Part shown: positions 44,244-52,483 of the stretch, piece by piece
Layout of the letters: every line of letters starts with the position of its first letter
Numbering within the stretch: the stretch's first letter is position 1
Origin: Paenarthrobacter sp. Z7-10
GTDB lineage: Bacteria; Actinomycetota; Actinomycetes; Actinomycetales; Micrococcaceae
Direction of reading: 5' to 3'
Assembly (NCBI RefSeq): GCF_026932795.1
Contig: NZ_JADPVH010000005.1
Location: 37,816 to 101,815, forward strand
DNA: 64,000 bases
Position numbers and translations under genes: made by a program
The notes under the pieces: generated by a model
Told to the model about the DNA's origin: nothing
Database searches by the model: none
The model's input: the letters and a program-made list of their open reading frames with translations, nothing else

Positions 44244-45305
44244 TTACTTGCGAGTCAAAATACCGAATATGTCTGACGCGATGTATGTGTTCTGAGTAGC
44301 CTTGTATGGATACTCTTCGAGGATGCCCAACTGCAACAGCTTTGCGACGGCATTACTGACTGTCTGGTAGCTCTTGTTGAATTTCCTGGCCAGCCGCGCC
44401 TTGGTGACAATCGGGTTCGCGAGCAGGGAGCCGGCGATGTCCAAGATGACGCCCGTAGACTGCGCTATCCGGAGAGCTTCCATGTGACGCTGGTTCACAT
44501 CAAGTAGGTCATCCACCAGAGAAGCGGTCTCCTGCGCTGATGCTGCGATACCCTCCGCAAAGAACTCTATCCAAGCAGACCAGTTGCCGGTCTCGCTGAG
44601 CAGTGCGAGCTGATCCTGATATATGTCTCTCCTCGCTTCGAACCAAGGAGAAACGCTTAGCAGCGGCTCGGATATGACTCCGTCTTTCATGAGTCCGAGC
44701 ACAATGAGGAGCCTACCGAGCCGCCCATTACCGTCGTCGAACGGATGGATGGTCTCAAATTGGTAATGAGCCATGGCAGCAGATATGACAGGATCCCGCC
44801 CGTCCGGCGGCGGTTCATTGATCCAATCCAGCAGGTCGCGAAGGGCGGCTTCAAGCTCGTGCCCAGGGGGTTGCGGTATGAATCGCGCAGAAGTGATGTC
44901 AGCACCCCGGCTGCCGATTACCACCTGAAGCGAACGAACCGAACCGGCATCTCCCGTATCGGCAGCCGTTCCCTTGACTAGGATCCGGTGTAGGCCCGTC
45001 ATGAGGCCTGGGGTGATGCGTCGGCCGTCCTGCAGCCACTCAAATGCTTTATCAGCAACCCTGACGTAATTCATGATTTCGTTGAGCTCTGCGCTCTTGG
45101 GCACGTCAGAAGAATCGTCTACAGCCAGAACCCGATCGAGCGGGGCGTACGTCCCTTCCAACGCGGACGTACTTTGTGCCTCGCGTCGGATCATTGGCAT
45201 TCGAATGAGACCAGGGTTCGGTACCTGGCGACTAGCCATGTCCAGAGAGCCAAGCGCACGATTCGCTCTGGCGACCGCGTGCCACGCTGCATTCGTCAGG
45301 CTCAC
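44244..45305 (-). CDS. Fic-family AMP-transferase (class II, N-terminal inhibitory helix)
   Basis: 353 aa from GTG 45305. The Fic core motif HPFDDGNGRLGR begins at His187 (catalytic base). The inhibitory helix motif (S/T)xxxE(G/N) is Thr46-SAL-Glu50-Gly51, so activity should be held back by the protein itself, as in class II Fic enzymes. The C-terminus (about 285-345) is a winged helix (IVTKARLARKFNKSYQTVSNAVAKL). Fic proteins transfer AMP or other nucleotides to targets. The gene is clearly lower in GC than its neighbours and lies in an integrase remnant, so it was acquired. The N-terminus is shorter than usual and has no ribosome site; it may be trimmed. Confidence 0.8.
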   Translation of the reverse strand: MSLTNAAWHAVARANRALGSLDMASRQVPNPGLIRMPMIRREAQSTSALEGTYAPLDRVLAVDDSSDVPKSAELNEIMNYVRVADKAFEWLQDGRRITPGLMTGLHRILVKGTAADTGDAGSVRSLQVVIGSRGADITSARFIPQPPGHELEAALRDLLDWINEPPPDGRDPVISAAMAHYQFETIHPFDDGNGRLGRLLIVLGLMKDGVISEPLLSVSPWFEARRDIYQDQLALLSETGNWSAWIEFFAEGIAASAQETASLVDDLLDVNQRHMEALRIAQSTGVILDIAGSLLANPIVTKARLARKFNKSYQTVSNAVAKLLQLGILEEYPYKATQNTYIASDIFGILTRK

Positions 45306-45396
45306 TTGAATCAAGAGGCATAAATTAAAGTAGCCACGACAGCAAGCGCGAAGAACGGGAACGAAATCGTTGGGTTTCAGTTGGATCGGGTGCTTA

Positions 45397-45416
45397 AAAC
45401 AGAAGCAGGCCAGCGG
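45397..45416. repeat. Direct repeat, right copy, inside the tRNA-Met terminator
   Basis: AAACAGAAGCAGGCCAGCGG, one base different from the copy at 43923-43942. It coincides with the 3' arm and T-tract of the tRNA-Met terminator hairpin, a common integration position next to tRNA genes. Confidence 0.7.
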
Positions 45417-45435
45417 CGCGATGCCCCTGACCTGC
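45397..45435 (-). terminator. Terminator of tRNA-Met
   Basis: On the minus strand GCAGGTCAG (45435-45427) pairs with CTGGCCTGC (45413-45405) with one G-T pair, followed by TTCTGTTTT. It begins 9 bases past the tRNA 3' end. Confidence 0.75.
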
Positions 45436-45443
45436 GGAAACTG

Positions 45444-45517
45444 TAGCGGTGGGGAGGCTCGATCTCCCGACCTCACGATTATGAGTCGTGCGCTCTAACC
45501 AACTGAGCTACACCGCC
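45444..45517 (-). tRNA. tRNA-Met (anticodon CAT, elongator type)
   Basis: 74 nt. Acceptor GGCGGTG pairs with CACCGCT (one G-T wobble), the D arm is GCTCAGTTGGTTAGAGC, the anticodon loop is CTCATAA, the T loop has GATCGAGCC. The first base pair G1-U72 and the lack of the three G-C anticodon-stem pairs argue for elongator rather than initiator; a CAT anticodon could also be tRNA-Ile2, but the body resembles Met. No CCA encoded. Confidence 0.92.
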
Positions 45518-45577
45518 ATAAATGAGAAAACCTGCGTCCAGCCGGTCAAAACCGCCTTGACACAGGCCCTCATTCAG

Positions 45578-45649
45578 AGCCCCCCACCGGAATCGATCCG
45601 GTGACCTCGTTCTTACCAAGAACGCGCTCTACCACTGAGCTAGGGGGGC
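45578..45649 (-). tRNA. tRNA-Thr (anticodon GGT)
   Basis: 72 nt. Acceptor GCCCCCC pairs with GGGGGGC, D arm GCTCAGTGGTAGAGC, anticodon stem CGTTC/GAACG with loop TTGGTAA, T arm ACCGGATCGATTCCGGT. No CCA encoded. It lies 60 bases upstream of tRNA-Met and could share a transcript. Confidence 0.94.
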
Positions 45650-45766
45650 AACGAGAGAAAACTTTACCAGCGGTTTTGGCTGGTGCGAAATCGCCTCCCG
45701 GGCTGTGATCCACGGCACCGGAAATCCTTCAAAATCCGGTGCCGCGGTCACACGTTTACGCCAGAT

Positions 45767-47812
45767 TTACCACTTGCCCTTGCGATTGAAGTCACGGGCT
45801 CCGGCCTCTTTGCCATGCCGGGGCTTGCGGTCTCCGCCGCCGTGACCGGTGTGGCCCTGCTCAGGCGCACGGTCAAAGCTGCGCTCGCCATCGTTGCTGC
45901 GGCCCTGGTATCCACCCTGGCCGGTGCTGCGGTCGCCGTCGTACTTCTTTTTGAAGCCGCCCTGGCCACGGTCGGTGCGGTCGTTGTTGCCCTGGTATCC
46001 ACCCTGGCTGCGGCCCTTGTAGCCGCCGCCGCTTTCGGCCCGCGGGCTGCGGCCGTTGTCCAGCTCGAGGTGGATCAGCTCGCCGCCGATCCGCGTCCGG
46101 CTCAGGGCGCGCAGTTGGTCGCTGCTCAGATCCGCGGGCAGTTCCACCAGGGTGTGGTCGGCGCGGATGTCGATGCCGCCGATCTGCGCGGAGGAGAGAC
46201 CGCCCTCGTTGGCGATGGCGCCGACGATGGAGCCCGGCATGACGCGCTGCCGGCGGCCCACGGCGATGCGGTACGTCGCGTTGCCCTCGGTCAGGGCACG
46301 TGTCGGCCCGCGGGAGCCGAAGCCATCCTTGGAACGGTCCTTCTTCTGGTATTCCGGAGCGGCCGGCAGATCCTTAACCAGCAGCGGCTGCCCGCCCTGC
46401 GCCATGACGGCCAGCGCGGCGGCAATCTCCGCGGCGGGCACGTCGTGCTCTTCTTCGTAATTGGCGATCAGGTCCCGGAATTTGGAAACATCCTGGGAGG
46501 CCAGGGTCTCCGTGATCTTCTCGGCGAATTTGCCCATCCGCAGACCATTGATGGTTTCGGCGCTGGGCAGGTGCATCTGCTCCACGGGCTGGCGCGTTGC
46601 CTTTTCAATCGACCGCAGCAGGTACTTCTCGCGCGGGGTCATGAACAGGATTGCGTCGCCGCTGCGGCCGGCACGGCCGGTGCGGCCAATCCGGTGCACG
46701 TAGGACTCGGTGTCGTGCGGAATGTCGTAATTGATCACGTGGCTGATCCGCTCAACGTCAAGCCCGCGGGCAGCGACGTCGGTCGCGACGAGGATGTCGA
46801 ACTTTCCGTCGCGGAGGCCCTCAATGGTGCGCTCGCGCTGCTGCTGCGGGATGTCACCGTTGATCGCAGCCGCTTGGAAACCGCGGGACTTGAGCTTGTC
46901 GGCAAGTTCCTCGGTGGCCATTTTCGTGCGCACAAAGGCGATGACGCCGTCGAACTCCTCGACCTCAAGGACCCGGGTCAGCGCGTCCAGCTTGTGCGGC
47001 CCCATGACCTGCAGGTAGCGCTGGCGGGTGTTCTCCCCGGTGGTGGTCTTGGATTTGACGGAGATTTCCGCCGGGTTGTTCAAGTATTTCTTGGCAATCC
47101 GGCGGATCGCTGACGGCATCGTGGCGGAGAAAAGCGCTACTTGCTTGTCCTCCGGCGTCTGCGACAGGATCTGTTCGACGTCCTCGGCGAAGCCCATCCG
47201 CAGCATTTCGTCGGCCTCATCGAGGACGAGGTACTGCAGGTTGGATAGGTCCAGGGAGCCCTTGGAGAGGTGGTCAATGACGCGGCCGGGAGTACCGACC
47301 ACCACCTGGGCGCCACGGCGCAAGCCGGCCAGCTGGGGGCCGTAGGCCGAGCCGCCGTATACGGGCAGGACAGTGAATTCATCCAGGTGCGCAGCGTAGG
47401 ACGAGAACGCCTCGGCAACCTGCAGCGCCAGTTCACGCGTCGGCGCCAGCACCAGGACCTGCGTCGACTTGGACGGGCCATTGATGCTCATCAGGTCGGC
47501 CATCCGTGACAGTGCCGGAACGGCGAACGCAGCAGTCTTGCCCGTGCCGGTCTGGGCCAGGCCGACGACGTCGCGCCCTTCCAGCAGGATCGGAATGGTG
47601 GCCGCTTGGATGGCCGACGGCTTTTCGTAGCCGACGTCGCTCAGCGCCGCCAGGACGCGGGCGTCAATACCCATATCGGCAAAGCGGACGTCCTGCTCTT
47701 CAATCTCGGCGTTCCGCACCGGAGCGGAATCGGTGTTCCCCGCAGGAGCCGAATCGGAAGTTTCGGCAGGAACGTCGTTGAAGGGAGTGTTTTCAGTCGA
47801 ATTTTCAGGCAT
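45767..47812 (-). CDS. deaD: DEAD-box ATP-dependent RNA helicase, CsdA/DeaD type
   Basis: 681 aa. Helicase motifs in order: AQTGTGKT (motif I), PTRELALQ (Ia), DEAD in VLDEADEML (II), SATMP (III), ATDVAARGLDVERISHVINYD (V region, split) and HRIGRTGRAGR (VI). A DbpA-like RNA-binding domain follows (YRIAVGRRQRVMPGSIVGAI, about 525-595). The C-terminal 90 residues are an RGG-like, Gly/Arg/Asp/Tyr-rich tail (QGGYQG, GQGGFKKKYDGD). It unwinds structured RNA in ribosome assembly and mRNA decay and is usually cold-induced. ATG 47812 has TGAGGAA upstream. Confidence 0.94.
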   Translation of the reverse strand: MPENSTENTPFNDVPAETSDSAPAGNTDSAPVRNAEIEEQDVRFADMGIDARVLAALSDVGYEKPSAIQAATIPILLEGRDVVGLAQTGTGKTAAFAVPALSRMADLMSINGPSKSTQVLVLAPTRELALQVAEAFSSYAAHLDEFTVLPVYGGSAYGPQLAGLRRGAQVVVGTPGRVIDHLSKGSLDLSNLQYLVLDEADEMLRMGFAEDVEQILSQTPEDKQVALFSATMPSAIRRIAKKYLNNPAEISVKSKTTTGENTRQRYLQVMGPHKLDALTRVLEVEEFDGVIAFVRTKMATEELADKLKSRGFQAAAINGDIPQQQRERTIEGLRDGKFDILVATDVAARGLDVERISHVINYDIPHDTESYVHRIGRTGRAGRSGDAILFMTPREKYLLRSIEKATRQPVEQMHLPSAETINGLRMGKFAEKITETLASQDVSKFRDLIANYEEEHDVPAAEIAAALAVMAQGGQPLLVKDLPAAPEYQKKDRSKDGFGSRGPTRALTEGNATYRIAVGRRQRVMPGSIVGAIANEGGLSSAQIGGIDIRADHTLVELPADLSSDQLRALSRTRIGGELIHLELDNGRSPRAESGGGYKGRSQGGYQGNNDRTDRGQGGFKKKYDGDRSTGQGGYQGRSNDGERSFDRAPEQGHTGHGGGDRKPRHGKEAGARDFNRKGKW

Positions 47813-48239
47813 GGGAAAGGTTCCTCAGTCATAGGGCCAGGCGGCGCGGTGGCCGCATTACAAAGAAATCCAGCCGCCATAACCATCCCGGGCAGGACCT
47901 CTCGCCATATCTGCGCGCAGCTTTCGCGGACGCGGACCACAGCATCAGCTGCCGTCGTATGGCGTTTTCTTTGCCGGCCATCCCCTATGAACATGCCCGC
48001 GGAAAACTTGCGGGACCCATACACTGCGACTCCTGCCTCAAAGATTGGGCAGGAAGATAAAGGAGATTCCGGAGTGGGGGATACTTCAATTGTACGGCCT
48101 ACATTATCCGCCCCGCGCCAGATCTGTCGATGGGTCCCGTGAATTGCAGCACAGTTCCGTGCTGCGTCTCCGGGATCACCGGCGCGGCCCTGCCCCCGCG
48201 GCCGCGAACACGAACCGGCCCGGGCCCCGCGGCGATGCC
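47813..48239 (-). other. 427-base leader/promoter region of deaD, no gene seen
   Basis: Upstream of deaD and after the MOSC gene stop on the same strand. A hairpin formed by CCTGCC and GGCAGG at about 48034-48055 and a possible -10 (TACAAT near 48090 on the minus strand) are visible. If transcription starts there, the leader is about 270 nt, as in cold-shock helicase genes of other bacteria. I found no convincing small ORF or riboswitch. Confidence 0.45.
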
Positions 48240-48887
48240 TCAGGCTTCGCGGCGCAGGATCCTGTCAAAGTTGGCCCAGTAAGCTTCCGCCAGCCGCAGT
48301 TCGCCCGCCTCATGCAACCGCGTAAGCGACCGCACGTCCTCCGGTGCCTGCCTGCTGAAGTATCCGCCCACCGTGATGCCGTGACTTGGCCGGTGCAGCA
48401 CCGTGATGTCGTTGCCGGCCTCGATGCTTCCCTTGACCAGCACGCGGAGGTAGGTCCCCACCCGAGCGGCGTCGGTAAAGCGTTTGACCCACCGCGGCTG
48501 CTGCATCCGGCGCTGAAAGGTAGCGCATGGCACCCGGGGTGAAGTGACTTCAACGACGACCGTCGAGCCAATTTGCCAGCGTTCCCCGATGACAGCCCCG
48601 GTGGTCTGCACGCCAGCAGTGCGAAGATTCTCGCCAAAGCGTCCGGGCGGTATGTCCTGGCCCAGCTCTGCCGACCAGTAGTCCGCATCTTCCTGCGAAT
48701 AAGCGTAAAGCGCCTGATCTTCGCCACCGTGGTTGCGCCTGTCCGCTTGGATGTCCGCGCCAAGACCCAGAACGTGAACCGGTACCGGGCCCGTCACGGC
48801 CCGCTTGTCAATGGCCGTTACTCCCACCGTGCTCGCATCCGGCAGGAGCGCATGGACCCGGCAAACCGCCAGCAGTTCCGCGCTCAT
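48240..48887 (-). CDS. MOSC-domain protein (YiiM-like)
   Basis: 215 aa. The MOSC core spans about 40-165: LGLGADIQADRRNHGGEDQALYAYSQED, then PPGRFGENLRTAG and SPRVPCATFQRRMQQPRWVKRF, where Cys121 or so is the molybdenum ligand position of family members. YiiM in E. coli reduces 6-N-hydroxylaminopurine with molybdenum cofactor. ATG 48887. It is 427 bases upstream of deaD on the same strand and divergent from the acyl-CoA dehydrogenase gene. Substrate unknown. Confidence 0.86.
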   Translation of the reverse strand: MSAELLAVCRVHALLPDASTVGVTAIDKRAVTGPVPVHVLGLGADIQADRRNHGGEDQALYAYSQEDADYWSAELGQDIPPGRFGENLRTAGVQTTGAVIGERWQIGSTVVVEVTSPRVPCATFQRRMQQPRWVKRFTDAARVGTYLRVLVKGSIEAGNDITVLHRPSHGITVGGYFSRQAPEDVRSLTRLHEAGELRLAEAYWANFDRILRREA

Positions 48888-49023
48888 CCGTTCGTCCTCA
48901 TCGTCCCAAGCTACAGGACGCAGGCTGTACGCCAGCGCTGCCGGCCCGGCCTTCGGTGCTCACAGACAGATGCGGGCAGATGGAATACTGGGAGCCAAAC
49001 GTCCGCCATTGAAAGGCTGTTCC

Positions 49024-50208
49024 ATGAGCGTCGCCGCAGGCACGAACACTTCGGATTTGCTGGACCTTGATGCGCTGCTGTCGTCGGGAGAACTCGCGGT
49101 GCGCAATTCCGTCCGGGAATTCGTGAAGGACAAGATCAGGCCCTCAATCGCGCACTGGTACGAGGACGCGGTGTTCCCGCGGGAACTGGCCCCCGCACTG
49201 GGTTCCCTGGGCCTGCTGGGCATGCACCTGGACGGCTACGGCTGCGCGAGCCGGTCCGCCGTCGAATATGGCCTTGCATGCCTGGAGCTGGAGGCGGGCG
49301 ACTCCGGCCTGCGGACGTTCGTCAGTGTCCAGGGCTCGCTCGCCATGACCGCCATCCACAGCTTCGGATCGGAGGAACAGAAGCGGAGCTGGCTGCCGGG
49401 TATGGCCACTGGGGAGCTGATCGGCTGCTTCGCGCTCACCGAGCCTACTGCCGGTTCCGATCCGTCGGCCATGACCACCTTTGCCCAGGCCGACGGACAC
49501 AACGGCAGCGGCTGGGTGCTCAATGGCGCCAAGAGGTGGATCGGCCTGGCCTCGATTGCCGACGTCGCCGTCGTGTGGGCGGCAACGAACGACGGCGTCC
49601 GCGGTTTTTTGGTACCGGCCGGGACTGAGGGTTTCACGGCCACTCCCATTGAACCCAAGCTGTCGATGCGGGCGTCCATTCAGTGCGACATCACGCTGGA
49701 CAATGTCCGCCTTGGCCCGGAGTCGCTGCTGCCCGCCGCACGCGGACTGCGCGGCCCGTTCAGTTGCCTGAATGAGGCCCGGTACGGCATCGCGTGGGGT
49801 GCCATGGGCGCCGCCAGGGACAGCTACGAGGCGGCGCTGGCCTACTCTTTGGAGCGTCTGCAGTTCGGCAAGCCGCTGGCGGGTTACCAGTTGACCCAGG
49901 AAAAGCTGGTCAACATGGTGCTGGAAATCCAGAAGGGCACGCTGCTGGCCCTGCAGCTGGGACGGCGCAAAGACGCGGGCACGCTGCGGCCCGAACAGAT
50001 TTCGATGGGCAAACTCAACAACGTTCGGGAAGCGATTGCCATTGCCCGCGAGGCGCGGACCATTCTCGGCGGGAATGGGATCACGCTGGACTATTCACCG
50101 TTGCGGCATGCGAACAATTTGGAATCGGTGCGGACCTATGAAGGGACCGACGAGGTGCATACCCTGATTCTGGGCCAGCATCTCACCGGGATCGCCGCGT
50201 TCCGATGA
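49024..50208 (+). CDS. Acyl-CoA dehydrogenase, glutaryl-CoA dehydrogenase type
   Basis: 394 aa, FAD flavoprotein. Family blocks: CFALTEPTAGSDPSAM (flavin contact), NGAKRWIGLASIADVAVVWA, QFGKPLAGYQLTQEKL and the C-terminal YEGTDEVHTLILGQHLTGIAAF; the Glu in YEGT is the catalytic base, and the long tail matches glutaryl-CoA dehydrogenase rather than straight-chain enzymes. It would oxidise and decarboxylate glutaryl-CoA from lysine or tryptophan breakdown, if the Arg pocket residue is kept. ATG 49024 has GAAAGG 8 bases upstream. Confidence 0.86.
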   Translation: MSVAAGTNTSDLLDLDALLSSGELAVRNSVREFVKDKIRPSIAHWYEDAVFPRELAPALGSLGLLGMHLDGYGCASRSAVEYGLACLELEAGDSGLRTFVSVQGSLAMTAIHSFGSEEQKRSWLPGMATGELIGCFALTEPTAGSDPSAMTTFAQADGHNGSGWVLNGAKRWIGLASIADVAVVWAATNDGVRGFLVPAGTEGFTATPIEPKLSMRASIQCDITLDNVRLGPESLLPAARGLRGPFSCLNEARYGIAWGAMGAARDSYEAALAYSLERLQFGKPLAGYQLTQEKLVNMVLEIQKGTLLALQLGRRKDAGTLRPEQISMGKLNNVREAIAIAREARTILGGNGITLDYSPLRHANNLESVRTYEGTDEVHTLILGQHLTGIAAFR

Positions 50209-50261
50209 CCAATGACCTGCCGGTCCCCCGGCGGGCGCGGCCGCTTCGATCAGTGCCCGAG

Positions 50262-51011
50262 TCAGACCGAGAAGCCGCCATCAGATTTAATCAGCTGGCC
50301 GCTGACCCAGCGTCCGGGCGGTGAAAGCAGGAATCCCACCGTGCCGGCAACGTCGGCCGGAGTCCCCAGTCGTCCGCTCGGCTGGCTCGCAATCAACTTC
50401 TCCTTGAGAGCTTCGTCCATCCAGCCAGTATCCACCGGCCCCGGGTTCAGAACGTTGGAACTGATGCCGAGGTGGCCCAATTCGCGGGCTGCTGCGATAA
50501 CCATCCGGTCCAAGGCCCCCTTGGACGCACCGTACGCAAGATTGTGGACCGTGTGGTCACTGGTCAGCGCGACGATGGCGCCGCCGTCGGCCGGGATCTG
50601 GCGGGCAAAAGCCGCCATCAGCTGCCAACTGGCGCGGGCGTTGACCGCAAAATGCCGGTCAAAGCTCTCCAGTGTGGTGTCCAGGATGGAGGAGTCAGTG
50701 GATTCGCAATGTGAGAGTACCAAGCCTTCCAGCGGCCCAGCATCGGCCGCCGCCTGCGCCATCAGAATGTCCACAGCTGCCGGGTCCTCAAAATCCGCCG
50801 GGACGGCACAGACCTTTGAACCGGCCGCCCGCAGCTCTGTAACCAGAATGTCAACGTCCTGGTCACGGACGCCCCACGGCATGCGCGCGTCGTAACCTTG
50901 CCAATATGTCAGCACGAGATCCCAACCATCGGTGGCCAGCTGACGGGCAATGCCGGCTCCGATTCCAACCGTGCGGCCCACTCCGGTGATCAGCGCTGTT
51001 CTGCGGTCCAT
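50262..51011 (-). CDS. Short-chain dehydrogenase/reductase
   Basis: 249 aa. The Rossmann start RTALITGVGRTVGIGAGIARQLA has the glycine motif, LVLSHCES stands for NAG, the catalytic Tyr-x-x-x-Lys is in YGASKGALDR and Ser lies earlier in VALTSDHT. The ending NPGPVDTGWM and the C-terminal GRWVSGQLIKSDGG are typical of classical SDRs of the FabG/3-oxoacyl reductase type; the substrate is unknown. I chose ATG 51011; the longer frame to 51125 is not supported. Convergent with the acyl-CoA dehydrogenase. Confidence 0.83.
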   Translation of the reverse strand: MDRRTALITGVGRTVGIGAGIARQLATDGWDLVLTYWQGYDARMPWGVRDQDVDILVTELRAAGSKVCAVPADFEDPAAVDILMAQAAADAGPLEGLVLSHCESTDSSILDTTLESFDRHFAVNARASWQLMAAFARQIPADGGAIVALTSDHTVHNLAYGASKGALDRMVIAAARELGHLGISSNVLNPGPVDTGWMDEALKEKLIASQPSGRLGTPADVAGTVGFLLSPPGRWVSGQLIKSDGGFSV

Positions 51012-51219
51012 CCGGCCAGCATAGTTCCCGCAGCATCCAGCCGCTGCGCCCCTGCGGTGCCTCCCCCGCAGTGCATCCCAGCGGTGCGCCCCATCAGGCG
51101 GGCGTCCATCGGTGACTCCCCGCATGGCTGCGAGTATGTTGGAAGCCTAAGCAGATCGGGCTTCCGCATTCCCGGCAGGCCCGAAGCAGTTATCCAGAAC
51201 TCCGTCGAAGGGCATTTGA

Positions 51220-52431
51220 ATGAGCAACGCAGCTTCCAACGTCCGGAACAGCTCCCCGGCCAAAACCTTGGCCATTACCAACGCCCATGTGCTGCCGATC
51301 GAGGGAGAACCCTTCGACGGCACCGTCCTGGTGGTGGACGGAAAAATTGCCTCACTGGGTGGCAGCGTGGACATACCCGCCGACGCCGAAATATTGGATG
51401 CGCAGGGCCAGTGGCTGCTGCCAGGGTTCATCGATGCCCACGTTCACCTGGGCATGCACCCCGAGGGTGAAGTGGGCTCCACCGCCGATGTGAACGAGAT
51501 GACCGATCCGATCATGGCCGCCGTTCGGGCCATTGACGCGGTGGACCCCTTCGATCCGGGCTTCGATGACGCCTTGGCTGGCGGCATCACGTCTGTCAAC
51601 GTCAATCCCGGTTCCGGAAACCCGGTGGGTGGCCAGGCAGTGGCGATGCATACGCATGGCCGCTACATCGAAGAGATGGTGCTTCGCTCTCCCAGCGGGC
51701 TGAAGTCAGCGTTGGGGGAAAACCCGAAGCGGGTTTACGGGGAGAAAAAACAGACACCGTCCACCCGGCTGGGCACCGCGATGGTCATCCGGAAGGCCTT
51801 CATCGACGCCCAGAACTACATGGCCAAGGCCGACGAGAACGCGAAGGATCCGCGCATGGAGGCACTGGCCATGGTGCTCCGCCGGGAGATCCCCTGGCGC
51901 CAGCATTGCCATCGGGCCGACGATGTTGCCACCGCGATGCGCTTGGCCGACGAATTCGGCTATGAACTGGTGATCGATCACGGCACCGAGGCGCATGTCC
52001 TGGCCGATGTCCTGGCGGAGCGCGGCATCCCGGTGCTGATTGGGCCCCTGTTCACCACCAAATCCAAGGTTGAGCTGCGGGGTCGGTCGCTGGCCAATCC
52101 AGGCAAGCTGGCCGCGGCCGGCGTCGAAATCTCCATTATCACCGACCATCCGGTGATTCCGATCAACTTCCTGGTCCACCAGTGCACGCTGGCCATCAAG
52201 GAGGGTTTGGACCGGGACGTCGCCCTGAGGTCCATCACCATCCATCCCGCCAAGGTGTTGGGGTTGGCGCACCGGATCGGTTCCATCACCGAGGGCAAGG
52301 ACGCGGATCTGGTGCTCTGGAGCGGTGACCCCTTGGATGTCATGCAGCGGGCGCTGCAGGTTTGGATCGGCGGCCGGCAGGTCTACCGCTACGACGCCGA
52401 GTCCCGGCAGGGCGTCGTCGAGCCACGTTAG
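51220..52431 (+). CDS. Imidazolonepropionase-like amidohydrolase
   Basis: 403 aa. Metal-binding motifs of the amidohydrolase barrel are in order: GFIDAHVHLG (about 82), HCHRADDV (about 227), IDHGTEAHV (about 250) and ITDHPVIP (about 306). It begins LAITNAHVLPIEG and ends LVLWSGDPLDVMQRALQVWIGG, as in HutI-like members annotated in many actinobacteria. It hydrolyses a cyclic amide or similar bond; the substrate is unknown. ATG 51220 lacks a strong ribosome site. Confidence 0.82.
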   Translation: MSNAASNVRNSSPAKTLAITNAHVLPIEGEPFDGTVLVVDGKIASLGGSVDIPADAEILDAQGQWLLPGFIDAHVHLGMHPEGEVGSTADVNEMTDPIMAAVRAIDAVDPFDPGFDDALAGGITSVNVNPGSGNPVGGQAVAMHTHGRYIEEMVLRSPSGLKSALGENPKRVYGEKKQTPSTRLGTAMVIRKAFIDAQNYMAKADENAKDPRMEALAMVLRREIPWRQHCHRADDVATAMRLADEFGYELVIDHGTEAHVLADVLAERGIPVLIGPLFTTKSKVELRGRSLANPGKLAAAGVEISIITDHPVIPINFLVHQCTLAIKEGLDRDVALRSITIHPAKVLGLAHRIGSITEGKDADLVLWSGDPLDVMQRALQVWIGGRQVYRYDAESRQGVVEPR

Positions 52432-52483
52432 CGGCGAAGACCGCCGCGGAGGGCCGAGGGATTCCGCTCCATCCCGGGGTCCG

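Noticed and set aside
45305..45476. Extended Fic N-terminus reading into the tRNA-Met terminator
   Set aside because: The extra 57 codons would overlap the tRNA-Met gene and its terminator and do not look like Fic sequence.
45480..45520. Initiator tRNA-fMet
   Set aside because: The anticodon stem lacks the run of three G-C pairs found in initiators, and the acceptor begins with a G-U pair rather than the C1-A72 type mismatch.
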